Assembly (NCBI GenBank): GCA_951812925.1
Contig: OX638368.1
Location: forward strand, 26,661,187 to 26,725,186
Origin: Calliopum simillimum
Taxonomy: Eukaryota > Arthropoda > Insecta > Diptera > Lauxaniidae
Length of the DNA stretch: 64,000 nt
Direction: 5' to 3'
The notes under the pieces were generated by a model that was given only the letters and a program-made list of their open reading frames with translations, made no database searches and was not told the DNA's origin. A program made the translations under genes and the position numbers. Shown piece by piece: positions 44,480 to 54,569 of the stretch (positions within the stretch are counted from its first letter, which is position 1; every line of letters starts with the position of its first letter).

Positions 44480-44990
44480 TGGTATTAACGAATCTCATGA
44501 TGTCCCTTGGAGAAATAGCAAAGTCTGTGTCTTGCAAGGCTGTCACATTGACATAGGATATCTTTTGCTATTTCTTCTTCTTCGTTTCAGAATCTACAGG
44601 ATTCATCCTGAACCATTTAATACCATGTAAGAGAGATATATCCTAACTGTGCAGTGTCCCGTGAGAAATCCTGCAACAGTCCGTATACCTTTCAGGTAAG
44701 TAACTGCATAAGTAACTGTTTTGTACTTGTACTGAAAAGTCCTGAATTTTATGTTGACCAAAGTGTCGTTTCAGCCTTCATGAACTTTTCAGTCCAGCTA
44801 ATGGTTTAAGTAAAATTTAAAAAAAACTCCAATGGGAGCCGCAGAATGTAGTAGGACCAGCAAGCTGTGTTTACGATGCTTTTCTAGTGAGCTCATTTGC
44901 AATTTCATAGCCCTCAATTCCACTAGACCCAGGTACCCGAATCGGGTTAACCTTATTTCAGGAGGCGAGTTTGATTAGTAGTTGAAGGCA
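44480..44990 (-). pseudogene. non-LTR retrotransposon RNase H and C-terminal fragment
   Basis: Read on the minus strand, one frame gives NPIRVPGSSGIEGYEIANEL, which fits the RNase H motif (VPGH..I.GNE.AD.L), and later FLTGHCTV, DISLL and SPRDIMRFVNT. The last two fit the region after RNase H in I/LOA/R1-type elements (LTGHC..., then SP.DI.RF). Frames switch several times and stops are frequent. The fragment therefore lacks the catalytic His and is old. Confidence 0.55.
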
Positions 44991-45129
44991 CTCCCAAACT
45001 AACATCGATGTAATTTTGTAGGAGTTTCATGCTTAGAATTCCTCACGCATAATTTTACAAAGTTGCACTTTGTTTTTGCGGAGATACGGCCACAGCTGCT
45101 CCAGAAAGTGGTCGAAAATTGTTTCGACA

Positions 45130-46345
45130 GAACGCGCCTGTTGCTATGCTTGTACGTACTCTTTGGTAACGTAGTCCTTTAGTTTAAAAGCATAAAAACA
45201 ATTCAATTAGCATTGTAAGAGCGTACTCTTGAGTAATTGGCAAGAGGTTTGTGCTTCTAACAAATGCGACCCTTTGGTAGGGCGTATCCTTTGACTTCTT
45301 GGCTAAATTACGTTAATTTGTGATTTTTGTTTGTACAGCTAATACATACTTTTCACAATTTTTCATTCATGCCACTAAGCAAAGCGTACTTTGAAAGAGC
45401 GTACTCTTTTACAGATCGTACTCTTTTGTTATATCGTTTTATATTTGCAGATGCGTACAAAACACGGAGTTTAAACTCTTTGCATTTTCGTGCCTTTTTT
45501 AAAATAATAGTAGGTACTAGAATCGCCCAAAGGTCAAAATTCAACCACAAATGTATTAAATAATTTTGGTACTTTTTGGATACTTTTAGTCCTTTTTTTT
45601 TGCTATTTGGTATGAAATAGAAAAGTTCATTTATCATCCCTGGTATAATTCAAGCGAAATATAAACATAACAAAAAACATGAAATCAGTGCAATGCTTTT
45701 TGTCTTTCACTTTGTGCTTTATCCTTTTTTCAGCTTCGTGTAACTACGTATTTTGTTGTTGTTTATATTGAAAAATTTGTATTTAATTTTGGCAGGCTTA
45801 AGGGCAACAAATTAAAATAATTTTAGCTTTTTGTACATCTACACACAAATACCTATCTAATGGTGTATAATTCGAAGTCGTACTCCATTTCTAACATAGT
45901 AAGAAAAGGAGGAAAAATTTTTGTCTTGCGTATTAATATTTAATAGACAAGCTTTTGCTTCTAACAAGTGCGTACACTTTTGGCAACGCATATATTTTGA
46001 CAATTGAACTTATTCAACAATCACATTTTTCATTCATTTATTTGTAATACGTACTTGGACAGTGCGTACTCTTTGGTGATATAGTCTTGTATTTAAAGAT
46101 GCGTACAAAACACGGAATTTAAACCATTAATTTCGCTCTAAATATGCGTACTCTTTGCTTTTCCTCACGTTTTTAAGAACTTTTAGCTAATGCGTACTCT
46201 TTGGCAGCGCGTTTTCTTTGACAATGCGTACTCTTTGGTGACACAACGCTTTTTTGCACAGCAAATTGAGATTTTTAGCTTATGCGGATTTCTTATCAAA
46301 TAAATACAAAATGCGTACGTTTTGCTTATATCGCCCTATACTAAA
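45130..46345. repeat. GCGTACTCTTTGG degenerate minisatellite with higher-order duplication
   Basis: GCGTACTCTTTGG-like words occur at about 45155, 45220, 45388, 45405, 46055, 46145, 46190 and 46225, with partial variants elsewhere. A longer unit (CTTCTAACAA.TGCG, TTTTTCATTCAT, GATGCGTACAAAACACGGA.TTTAAAC) is present at about 45250-45480 and again at 45955-46130. Removing the Helitron between them brings the two to a spacing of about 217 bp. Confidence 0.7.
45517..45947 (-). mobile_element. non-autonomous Helitron, copy E
   Basis: Its 3' CTAG is at 45517-45520, preceded on the minus strand by TTTTGACCTTTGGGCGATT. Its 5' end near 45947 reads TCTATTAAATATTAATACGC. The body matches the family (TTTCACTTTGTGC, GAAAAATTTGTATTT, TGGTGTATAATTC). 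It lies between two copies of the minisatellite's higher-order unit. It is non-coding. Confidence 0.75.
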
Positions 46346-46349
46346 CACT

Positions 46350-48060
46350 CAAGCTCAGTAGCGGTTATTCAAGCCGACAAGCTTCAAGAAGAGCTTAGCG
46401 CTTGGACTTGTTTATGCACCAAAGAAGGGTAAAATATTAAAAAACTAAAAAAATTAAAATCAAAATAGAGAAAAAATTTAGAAAAAAATCACAGCAACAA
46501 CAATTGCAAACAGTGTTGCACATTTGTGTATACGCGTACCAATATAACGAGTAGATACGCGTTTCCAACGAATACTCGTAAGTTTTTGTGTCGTTTTGAG
46601 GCATGTTGCATGCCTCAAGCAATGTATGCATGCAAAGAGTATTTATTGCTGTGTGTGTTGCCAACTATTTCTTGGCGTTTTATTTTTACTGTTGTGTTTT
46701 TTTTTTTTTGCTTTTTACCTTAAAGTGCACTTATTAGCAGCAGCAGCATTTGCAACCGTTGCTATGTGCGTTTTCAAGTGTTTGCATGTATTTGGTTTTA
46801 TGGCAGTTCAAGATTTTGCAGAAAAGTGAAATTTTCTCTTCTCAAATGCGCTACGAAAAAAAAAAGTAATAGAAAAACAATTTATACCAGGAATTGAATG
46901 TTTAACTTGTCTGTTAGAAGAATTTTTACCAAATTAAATAAGAAATTAATTGGGAAAGTATGTATACATTCAGTTTATACTTCAAAACGCCAAACAATTG
47001 TTTGAATTTAGAAAAGTTATTTTTATAATCCTGGTTTTCCAAAAATTTTAGAAAATCATTTAAAAACTTTTTTTGGCAGAAAATTTTTTGCCGCTCTAAT
47101 TTAGCATAAAGTAAAAGTCTTGAAGTTGGCAAGACTAAGCGATATTGCATATAACATACATATTTGATATTATTAATTCAAATTTTAATTACCTTTATAA
47201 TTTACGTATCTGGATATGTCTGCACCAAAATTACAACTGCAATAAAAGAAAGAAAAAAAGTCAAAAAATTTTTATAAAACTAAAGAAATTCGAAAAATGT
47301 TGATAATGTCATAAGGTGTTGATCGAGAATCGAGAAGTTTCATAAAGCCAAATCAATATCATAGGTAATGTTACAAAATCGTTAATAAGTCTTAGTATGT
47401 TGATAAAGGGTTTAATATTGTTAATGCCAAAAAATGTTCAATAAGTCGGAAACAATTTTAAAAAATATTATATGCTATCAACAAACATGTATCAGATGAT
47501 ATTGTTGGTTGAGCTTACTACTCAGTGAATTTCAGTAAAAAAACCAACAAAATTACAAACACAAGGAATAAAAGAATAACAAAAATTTATTGGAAAGTTG
47601 GTTTGCGTTTCATGTTTTGGGATCCACCTAAAGTCAAACCTCATCAGATGCATTTGCCGACATCCATGTTTCGACTTTAGCATCGATTTGTTGAGAATCA
47701 CAGCAAAAAGAAAAAACAGCAACAAAATTACAAAAACACGGCAAAAAGCATAAAAAAAACAAACAATTTATTGGAAGGTTGGTTTATGTTACGTTTCAAT
47801 TATCACCACAATCATATCATCAGTCAAACTTGCCAACATCCAGAAGATTTTGACAAGCATAGTATGTATATTTAACCTTTAGCATAGATTTGTTGAGAAT
47901 CATTGCAAAAAGTACATACAAAGCACGTGCAAAAGATCAAATTTTTATTTTTTTTTTTTTCTTGGCAAGGCGAAACGCAGTAGCAAGTGCGAACATTCTT
48001 TAAAAAAGTTTATAAAGTCGAAAAATGTTGCAGAATATGAAAACAACAATCGTGATTAAA
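46350..48060. other. spacer with weak minisatellite near 47270-47480
   Basis: 47270-47480 shows GAAAAATGTTGATAATGTCA and AAAAAATGTTCAATAAGTCG, which resemble the 48.7-51.8 kb tract. 47520-47920 contains two loosely repeated segments (AAAAATTTATTGGAAAGTTG near 47580 and CAATTTATTGGAAGGTTGG near 47763). No gene is present. Confidence 0.5.
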
Positions 48061-48069
48061 TTTAGAAAT

Positions 48070-48355
48070 CTTGCAAGTGAAAGTCATTTTCAGTAGTAGA
48101 GAAAAACAAAGTATCTTACGAAGAAAGAGCATAAGACATAAAATGCTTAGAATCGTCCAAAAAATATGTGTGAATTTTTTGAGACATTTTATAATTTTCA
48201 AAAATTGGTCCGAAAAAAAAAAATTTATTTCGTTCCAAAAAAGTTCTAAAAAAACTCACACGTATTCTTTAGATGATTCTAACCATTTTGTGCCATAAAC
48301 ACTTTTTTCGAAAGATGCCTTGTTTTTCTCTACTGCTGAAAAAAGACTTGCACGG
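48070..48355. repeat. 286-bp foldback palindrome, copy 2
   Basis: The left arm CTTGCAAGTGAAAGTC, TAGAGAAAAACAAAGTATC, ATAAAATGCTTAGAATCGTC, ATGTGTGAATTTTTT pairs with the right arm that ends GACTTGCACGGCATC. The stretch ATAAAATGCTTAGAATCGTC also occurs in the arms of the palindrome at 21934-22210, so they belong to one family. No coding content. Confidence 0.8.
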
Positions 48356-48359
48356 CATC

Positions 48360-48660
48360 ACTATTTCGTTAATAACTTTTGAACCAATATCGATTACCCT
48401 AAATTTTTTCCTGGGATATAGTTTCTAGTCATGTAGAGAGTGCCCTAATATTTTTTATAATTTTCTCAGAGGCTAAGAAGTTGCTTAATTTAAATGTAAA
48501 TATTCAAAACATATAAATGAAAAAATGTTGATCCAAAAAAAAAAATACCATTTTATTCCCAGGTCTATGCTAAAAATCATAGAAAAAAAATATTTTACTA
48601 GTTTCTATAAAACATCTTTTTTTTAAAAGCCTTTTTTACGTTTAATTTCTTAGGTGGCTC
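48360..48660. other. spacer
   Basis: AT-rich, with a TTGAACCAATATCGATTACC segment near 48379. Nothing was recognised. Confidence 0.35.
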
Positions 48661-48664
48661 ACTT

Positions 48665-48976
48665 GTGAAATTTTTGGCTCAATAATATCGAAAAATATTG
48701 ACAAGACCCCAAAGTGTTGACAAAGCTTGATGTTTTTAAGAATTAAGCTGAAAAATTCAAAGATATTAAAAAATTCGAAAAATATAGCGAACAATTATTG
48801 TGATTAAATCAAAAACCTTGAAAATATGTATGTCAATAAAGTCGTGAAATGTTGATAAAATCTTAAATACATATTGATACGTACGTTATTTCAAGAACTA
48901 ATGAAATATTGAAGAAATAATGATAAAGTAAAAAAATCCTCTAAAACCGAATACTGTTCCAAAAAAAAGTAATGTA
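48665..48976. repeat. TCGAAAAATGTTGA minisatellite, part 1
   Basis: Words such as TCGAAAAATATTGACAA, AAAGTGTTGACAAAG, GTCGTGAAATGTTGATAAA and AAATATTGAAGAAATAATG recur until the mariner begins. The same type of sequence resumes directly after it at 50266. Confidence 0.65.
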
Positions 48977-50263
48977 TTGGGTGTACAACTTAAAAACCGG
49001 AATTTGACGGTGGATGTCCGTACTAACAAATATCGTGAAAGCTCGAACTTTATATATATGTCATTTTGAAGGTACATTTGACAGCTGTCAAAATCAGTCA
49101 ACAAAACAATTTTATCTTGTGTGCATCATTATTATTTTTCACGATGAATAACTTCGAAAATTCGAGAAAAAGATAGCATTTGCGGGAGGTTCTGTTGGGT
49201 CATTTTTTTGCAAAGAAAACTGCTGCGGAAAGTCATAGTTTGCTTGTAGAAGTTTATGGGGACTATGCTCCAGCTGAATCAAGCTGTCGTGAGTGGTTTC
49301 GACGGTTTAAAAGTGGTGATTTTGATGTCGAAGGCAAAGAACGTCCTGGTCAGCCGAAAAAGTTTGAGGATGAAGAATTGGAGGCATTACTCGATCAAGA
49401 TTCATGTCAAACGCAAGAAGAACTTGCAGAACCATTGGAAGTTGATCGAGCAGCAATTTCCAGACGTTTGAAAGCCTTGGGAATTTTTCAAAAGATGGGA
49501 AATTGGGTGCCATACGAGTTGAAGCCAAGGGATGTCGAACGCCGATTTTTGATGTCCACAATGCTGCTTGAACGCCACAAAAGGAAGGGTTTTTTGCATC
49601 GTTTTGTCACTGGCGATGAGAAATGGATCCATTACGATAATCCCAAGCGCAAAACAGCGTATGTCAAGAAACGTGAGGCCGGCCCATCACAGCCGAAGCC
49701 AAATATTCACGCTTCGAAGGTAATGCTCTGTATTTGGTGGGACCAGCTAGGTGTGATCCATTATGAGCTGTTGCCAGGAGGCCAAACCATTAATGCTCAA
49801 CTCTATCGTCAACAATTGATCCGATTGAAGCAGAAAATCCAGGCAGAGCGGCCAACGTATGCGACCAGACACGAGTCAATCATTTTCCACCACGATAACG
49901 CTCGGCCACATATTGCTGCCCCAGTCAAAAATTATCTGGAAAACAACGGATGGGAAATTTTGCCTCACCCGCTTTATAGCCCAGACCTTGCACCATCTGA
50001 CTACCATTTGTTTCGATCGATGCAGAATGCCCTATCAGGAATACGGTTCACTTAAGATCAAGATATCGAAAATTGGCTCGATTCATTTTTGGCCGCCAAG
50101 CCGGCGCAATTTTTTTGGGATGGAATTCATAAATTGCCTGAAAGATGGGAAAATGTTGTAGCTTCGAATGGACAATACTTTGAATAAAATATATTGTAAC
50201 ATTTTTCCACAATAAAGCATCAAATTTCGCTAAAAAATTCCGGTTATTAAGTTGTACACCCAG
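48977..50263 (+). mobile_element. near-intact 1287-bp mariner
   Basis: Imperfect 29-bp inverted repeats begin TTGGGTGTACAACTTAAAAA (48977-49005) and CTGGGTGTACAACTTAATAA (minus strand, 50263-50235). TA lies on both sides (48975-48976 and 50264-50265). The length is typical of mariner. The GTGTACAA word recalls the mauritiana-type TIR. The element interrupts a degenerate minisatellite. Confidence 0.95.
49144..50187 (+). pseudogene. mariner transposase with two in-frame stops
   Basis: From ATG at 49144 to TAA at 50185-50187 the frame is 347 codons long, the usual mariner length (about 345). Only two stops interrupt it: TAG at 49174-49176 (codon 11) and TAA at 50053-50055 (44 codons before the end). 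Visible motifs are REVLLGHFFAKKTAAESH, WFRRFKSGDFDVEGKERPG, a second helix-turn-helix region ending NWVPYEL, then catalytic FVTGDEKWIHYDN, IIFHHDNARPH and PLYSPDLAPSDYHLF with D,D34D spacing. The tail reads FFWDGIHKLPERW. Family knowledge: it cuts and pastes the element at TA. With no frameshift and only two point stops, it is a young loss, but not functional. Confidence 0.95.
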
Positions 50264-50265
50264 TA

Positions 50266-50580
50266 ATAAAAATGTTGAAAAATATTGATTAAGTTGGGAA
50301 AAGTTTACAAAGTTAAAAGTCATAATAAAATTTAAAAAAACTGAATATGTTGAAAAATTTTGAAAATATTTAAAGAAAATTGAAAAATGTATGTTGAAAA
50401 ATATTGAATAAGTAGAAAAAACAAAAAATGCGTAAGTTGGTAAAATTTTGGTAAGATTGAAAAATGTTGATAACATCGAAATAGTCGAAAAATGTTGAAA
50501 AAGTGTCGGAAAATGTTATACAGCCTTTAAATGTTGACAAAATCAAAAATATGGACATAGTTCTGTCAGAAAGATATTAT
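50266..50580. repeat. TCGAAAAATGTTGA minisatellite, part 2
   Basis: AATGTTGAAAAATATTGATTAAG, GTAGAAAAAACAAAAAATGC and GAAAAATGTTGATAACATCG recur with 15-25 bp spacing. The tract is bounded by the two mariners. Confidence 0.65.
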
Positions 50581-50581
50581 A

Positions 50582-51336
50582 ACAGGTCATTCAATAAGTC
50601 CGTAGGATGACACATAGATGGCGTTGCTAGAATTTTTTCCATATGATTTTTATTTAGAACTAACCTTCAAACCATACGTGTATAAATTTGACAGCAATCG
50701 GACTATTGATTCATTAGTTATAGCATTTTGTGTGAAGCAACTTTTGCTAGAAAAAAAAAATGGAAAAAAGGGAATTTCGAGTTTTGATAAAGCATTGCTT
50801 TTTAATGAAAAAAATACAGTGGCACAAATGATGCAAAGCGCTGTGGACGCCCAAATTAGGCTGTTATTCCAGAAAACATAAAAAAATCCACAAATTGGTT
50901 ATGAACGATTGCAAATTGAAGGTGCTCGAGCTAGCTGACATTGTAAAGATATCAGATGGTAGAGTTTTTACCATTTTACACGAAAATTTGGGTATGCGAA
51001 AGCTCTGTGCAAAGTGGGTGCCGCGTGAGCTCACAGTCGACCAAAACAAAAACGAATTGTTGCTTCAGAGAAGTGTTAAACCGCAATAAATCGAATTCTA
51101 TCGTCGATATGTGACAACATGGCTTCACTTTTACACACCAAAATCCAAAAAACAGTCAGCTGAGGCCTATTTTGACGAAAAAGAGAAATTGTAATATATA
51201 AGTGGTATCGAAAAGATGGAAAATCGCTATACTCGCTGTATCGCCCTCGAAGGCAACTATGTTGAATAATAAAATCAAGTTTTGTCAAAATTTTGTTTTT
51301 TTCTTACTTATCCTACGGACTTATTGAATGACCTGT
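50582..51336 (+). mobile_element. 755-bp internally deleted mariner
   Basis: Perfect 27-bp inverted repeats beginning ACAGGTCATTCAATAAGTCC stand at 50582-50608 and 51310-51336, with TA outside (50580-50581 and 51337-51338). This is a different lineage from the 48977 element, as the TIRs are unrelated. The length is about 60% of a full mariner. The perfect TIRs suggest that trans-mobilisation could have been recent. Confidence 0.95.
50760..51269 (+). pseudogene. deletion derivative of mariner transposase
   Basis: The frame starts MEKREFRVLIKHCFLM at the ATG at 50760. It then has a stop and a deletion of the first helix-turn-helix region, and resumes at KKIHKLVMNDCKLKVLELAD, LHENLGMRKLCAKWVPRELT and IEFYRRYVTTWLHFYTPK, followed by KQSAE. 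It then skips directly to AYFDEKEKL, GIEKMENRYTRCIALEGNYVE and the stop at 51267-51269. The second and third catalytic aspartates are therefore deleted, and the first is missing from the VTT-WLH motif. It cannot encode active enzyme. Confidence 0.9.
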
Positions 51337-51338
51337 TA

Positions 51339-51790
51339 AACTCGAAAAATATTAGTTGGAAAAAAGTTGACAAGGCAGAAAAATGCTGATGATATTGAAG
51401 AGTCGAAAAACGTTGACAAAGTCAAAGTGAAAGATATTGATATTGTTAAGAGTCGAACATTTTTTTCAACTGGTTAAATTTCCAAAATTGTCGGAAAAGT
51501 AAAAATATGTTGAGAACGTAAAAAATATTAAAATAACTAAAAACAGTAATTAAAATCGTTAATAATAATAAAAAATAAAAAAAAATGTATAGTCACAAAA
51601 CACAGTGAAAAATCTAAAAATGTTGATTTCTGTCGAAAATTTTGATGGAGTCAGAAAATGTTTATAAAGTTGTGAAATATTGATAAAGTCAAAAACTGCT
51701 GATAAGATGGACGAAATCGGATAATACTAAGAAGTTCAGAAAATATTGAGTAAGTCGAAAAAAATCACAAAACTTCGGCAAACTATATAC
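51339..51790. repeat. TCGAAAAATGTTGA minisatellite, part 3
   Basis: Units such as AGTCGAAAAACGTTGACAAA, AATGTTGATTTCTGTCG, AAATATTGATAAAGTCAAAA and AATATTGAGTAAGTCGAAAA continue the tract seen on the other side of both mariners. Confidence 0.65.
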
Positions 51791-51873
51791 TAGGTACTAT
51801 AAAAACTGTAAATATTTTTTTATTGATGATAAATATCGCAATAAAACTTATAAACTCAAAATTTTTATATATA

Positions 51874-52760
51874 GGGTAAGGGAGGGAAATATGGATCACC
51901 CATCTTTCTTTTTTAAATAAAACCCAAAATACATAAAACAAAACAATTAATTTTATGTCATTCAGTAAAGGAAACAATTTACCTTTATTCTGATTCACTT
52001 TTAGATAAATATCTCATCAGGATAAAGAAAAAAAATTAAAAAACTGAAAATACTCAAAATGAAGATAAAAAAAAAGTGTAGTGTAATATGGACCATATAG
52101 TCCATTTGGTACAGAAGTTGCATATAAAAATGTCACTTCCACATTCGGCACATTTTTCATGACTCCAAGAACGTCAGATTACACATTCAACCCAAAATTC
52201 GCCACGTCCATCTTCTGAGTGAAGGGTATTACATTATATGCTTTTTTATCATTTTTTTCCTTTGTAGTTAACGAATTACATATAATGACCATCAGACTCG
52301 TCATGAAAACTGCAACTAGATTCCCCATCTGAAAAAGATGATAAATACATTTGTTTTTGAGGCTTTTTTCTCTGGTGGTCCATATTACCCATAGCACGTG
52401 TTGGTAAAATAAATGGTTTTTTTTATCAAAAACTCTTTTAGTTAATGAACTTATTTGTGCTAATAAATTATAAATGGTATTCACTGACTTTATATAATTA
52501 ACCATTTATTTAAAAACGCGATGTCTTTAAAGTGAAATAATGAAATATACTCAATAGAAAAAAATTATCACTGATCTTTTTTTTAGAAAAATCAACTTTA
52601 CAGAAATATGCGACTTCACCGAACGCTAAAATTGCCCTATTATAAGCTTTAGGTATTAGCGTTAAGTTTGAACATGAATAACGGTAAATCCTATGTGTGC
52701 AGTGGGAAATAACCGTGTGGTCCATATTACCCACGTAGTCCATATTTCCCTCCCTTACCC
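51874..52760 (-). mobile_element. 887-bp pogo-like TIR element
   Basis: Inverted ends GGGTAAGGGAGGGAAATATG (51874-51893) and CATATTTCCCTCCCTTACCC (52741-52760) extend to 23 matching bases and are flanked by TA inside a TATATA context. Sub-terminal and internal copies of GGTCCATATTACCC-like words occur near 52084, 52376 and 52721, which could be transposase-binding repeats. A C-terminal cysteine motif of a pogo-type transposase is encoded inside on the minus strand. It is too short to be autonomous. Confidence 0.75.
52111..52330 (-). pseudogene. pogo-type transposase C-terminal zinc-finger fragment
   Basis: On the minus strand one frame reads SEDGRGEFWVECVI, then a TGA where a cysteine is expected, then RSWSHEKCAECGSDIFICNFC. 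The pattern C..[C]..W.H..C..C......C..C resembles the cysteine-rich finger at the C-terminus of many insect pogo/Tigger transposases (EWIQC..C..W.H..C...YIC..C). Upstream ESSCSFHDES fits the acidic linker. It is a relic with at least one nonsense mutation. Confidence 0.55.
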
Positions 52761-52769
52761 TATATATTT

Positions 52770-53830
52770 TTTTTTTTTTTTTTTTAAATAAAGTCTAATA
52801 GGTACCTTCTACATATAATGGCAGCAATAGACTTACCTACATAAATAGTTTTGAGAAATACTTAAGCAATATGTGCAAGACTTTATCCAATTGCTTGTTA
52901 AAGTTTTATCGACCTTTCTTCTACTAACATTGTGCTTTATCATCATCATTCATTATTTATGGATTGCAATTACGTTTATTACTTAATGTCATGTAAACAA
53001 TTGATTCCCTTGTACAGTTTATGAGTGCAGAAAAATACAAGACAATTGAAGCTCATTGTTCGTTCATATATGTACAGATATATACATATAGCATAGCCAT
53101 ATTGACATGAGACTTAAGTCAAAAAACAAAAAGAAAAATCCCTGATACCTGTTATCAAAAATAAACGCCATTAATAGGAAAAGTTCGTTATTTTCTTTGG
53201 CATTACCATTGTATGTATACACTGGTATGTACACTTTAAAAGTGTAACGGTGTTTATTTTGGTTATTTAAATAAGAGTACCTTTATTTGTAGTGGAATAT
53301 GTACTGCTATTAGTCAAAAAAATCATGGTATTTCTTCCTATGCAATTAAACATTTTTTTTTTTTCCAGACTTACTGACAGTATAGGACTGTCGAACAAAG
53401 TGAAAACAAAGAGGCAATAAACGTAATACCAAAACACAATAGTTAAACCATGTGCAAATGATGACTATTAAACGTTTTATTGACCGCAGTTGTTAAATTA
53501 TCAGCGTTGTATTTACAACTTAAGTAGTAAAATATCGTATATCATACTATATACGAGTGAAGTATATGACAGGCGACTTAAGACTTATGATTGATAAATG
53601 ATAACTGTAACTAATTACTAGATGTTCACAGTGGCTTACTTACAAATTACAAAAATACATTTGTACGTACATATATCTGTTGTGTCAGGGGATATTTGTA
53701 GCTAAAATGATTTAATATATTACTACTTATTAAAAATTGAGAAAATATATAAAAATCCGAATTCAAAGTTTCAGAGAGATCGCACAAGGCCGACTTATAA
53801 AAATGTCTGACTTAATCATCGCTTTTGCGT
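52770..53830. other. AT-rich spacer
   Basis: It has a T run near 52768-52786 and TACATATATGT-like words near 53070 and 53660. No feature was recognised. Confidence 0.4.
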
Positions 53831-53837
53831 TAAACTA

Positions 53838-53999
53838 AATTTTACCTATCTTAATAGTAAAATATTAAAATAATTTTAATTTTGAGCACATCTACACAAA
53901 AATACCTTTCTAATGATGTATAATTCAAAGTCGTGCTCCATTTCTAACATAGTAAAAAAGGTAGGACAGATTTTTTTGTCTTGCGTTTTAATATATAGA
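53838..53999 (-). mobile_element. non-autonomous Helitron, 5' fragment (copy F)
   Basis: The minus strand starts TCTATATATTAAAACGCAAG (TC at 53998-53999) and continues with the family sequence (CTACCTTTTTTACTATGTTA, GAATTATACATCATTAGAAA) to about 53838, where it stops. The 3' half with the hairpin and CTAG is missing. It is directly followed by the jockey fragment. Confidence 0.7.
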
Positions 54000-54069
54000 T
54001 AAGGAAGGCTTTTGAGCTCAAAGTGTACTGTTTTGCCTGTTCTGATTTGTTTGTCTCGTTATTGCCCAG

Positions 54070-54565
54070 GCATTTGACAATGTGTGGCCCGAAGGTCTTC
54101 TGTTAAAGTTAAAATGCTTACTATAGGAATCTTAATCAAAAATTTATTTTTTCCAGTGAAACGTAAAGAATTTATTACAAAGGATTACCCTATCGAAGCA
54201 GTAGTTCCCCAAGGAAGTGTCATTTGCCATACCTTGTGTGTGATACATAAATCAGACATTCCAACGAGCCCTAGTCTGATGATATCAACGTTCGCTGACG
54301 ATAATGCTCTCCTCATTTCCAGCAAATGCCCAAATAGAACATCCCAAGCCTTAGAATAACACTTAAAACTTGGAGCACGATAGTTGTCCGACTGGCATAT
54401 AAAAGTTAACTAACAAAAATTTAAAGATGTCATGTTTACCCTCAAAGCAGATACATGCCCCACAGTTACACTCAACAATACTCTTATTCCTCAGTTAAAT
54501 GAAGTTACTTATATTGGTATTCATCTGGATAGACTTCTGACGTCAGGCATGGATCCAAAAACTTT
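54070..54565 (+). pseudogene. jockey-clade reverse transcriptase fragment
   Basis: Across three frames: AFDNVWPEGLLLKLK (the first RT catalytic Asp motif), VPQGSVICHTL (motif B), DIPTSPSLMISTFADDNALL (catalytic FADD at 54291-54302), then KVN.LK..M, FTLKADTCPTVTLNNT, IPQLNEV and YIGIHLDRLLT. The order and wording fit the jockey clade of non-LTR retrotransposons. A stop follows the AFDNVW segment and frame changes split the finger and thumb regions. Both ends are cut, so only the middle third of the RT remains. Confidence 0.8.
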
Positions 54566-54569
54566 ACAT

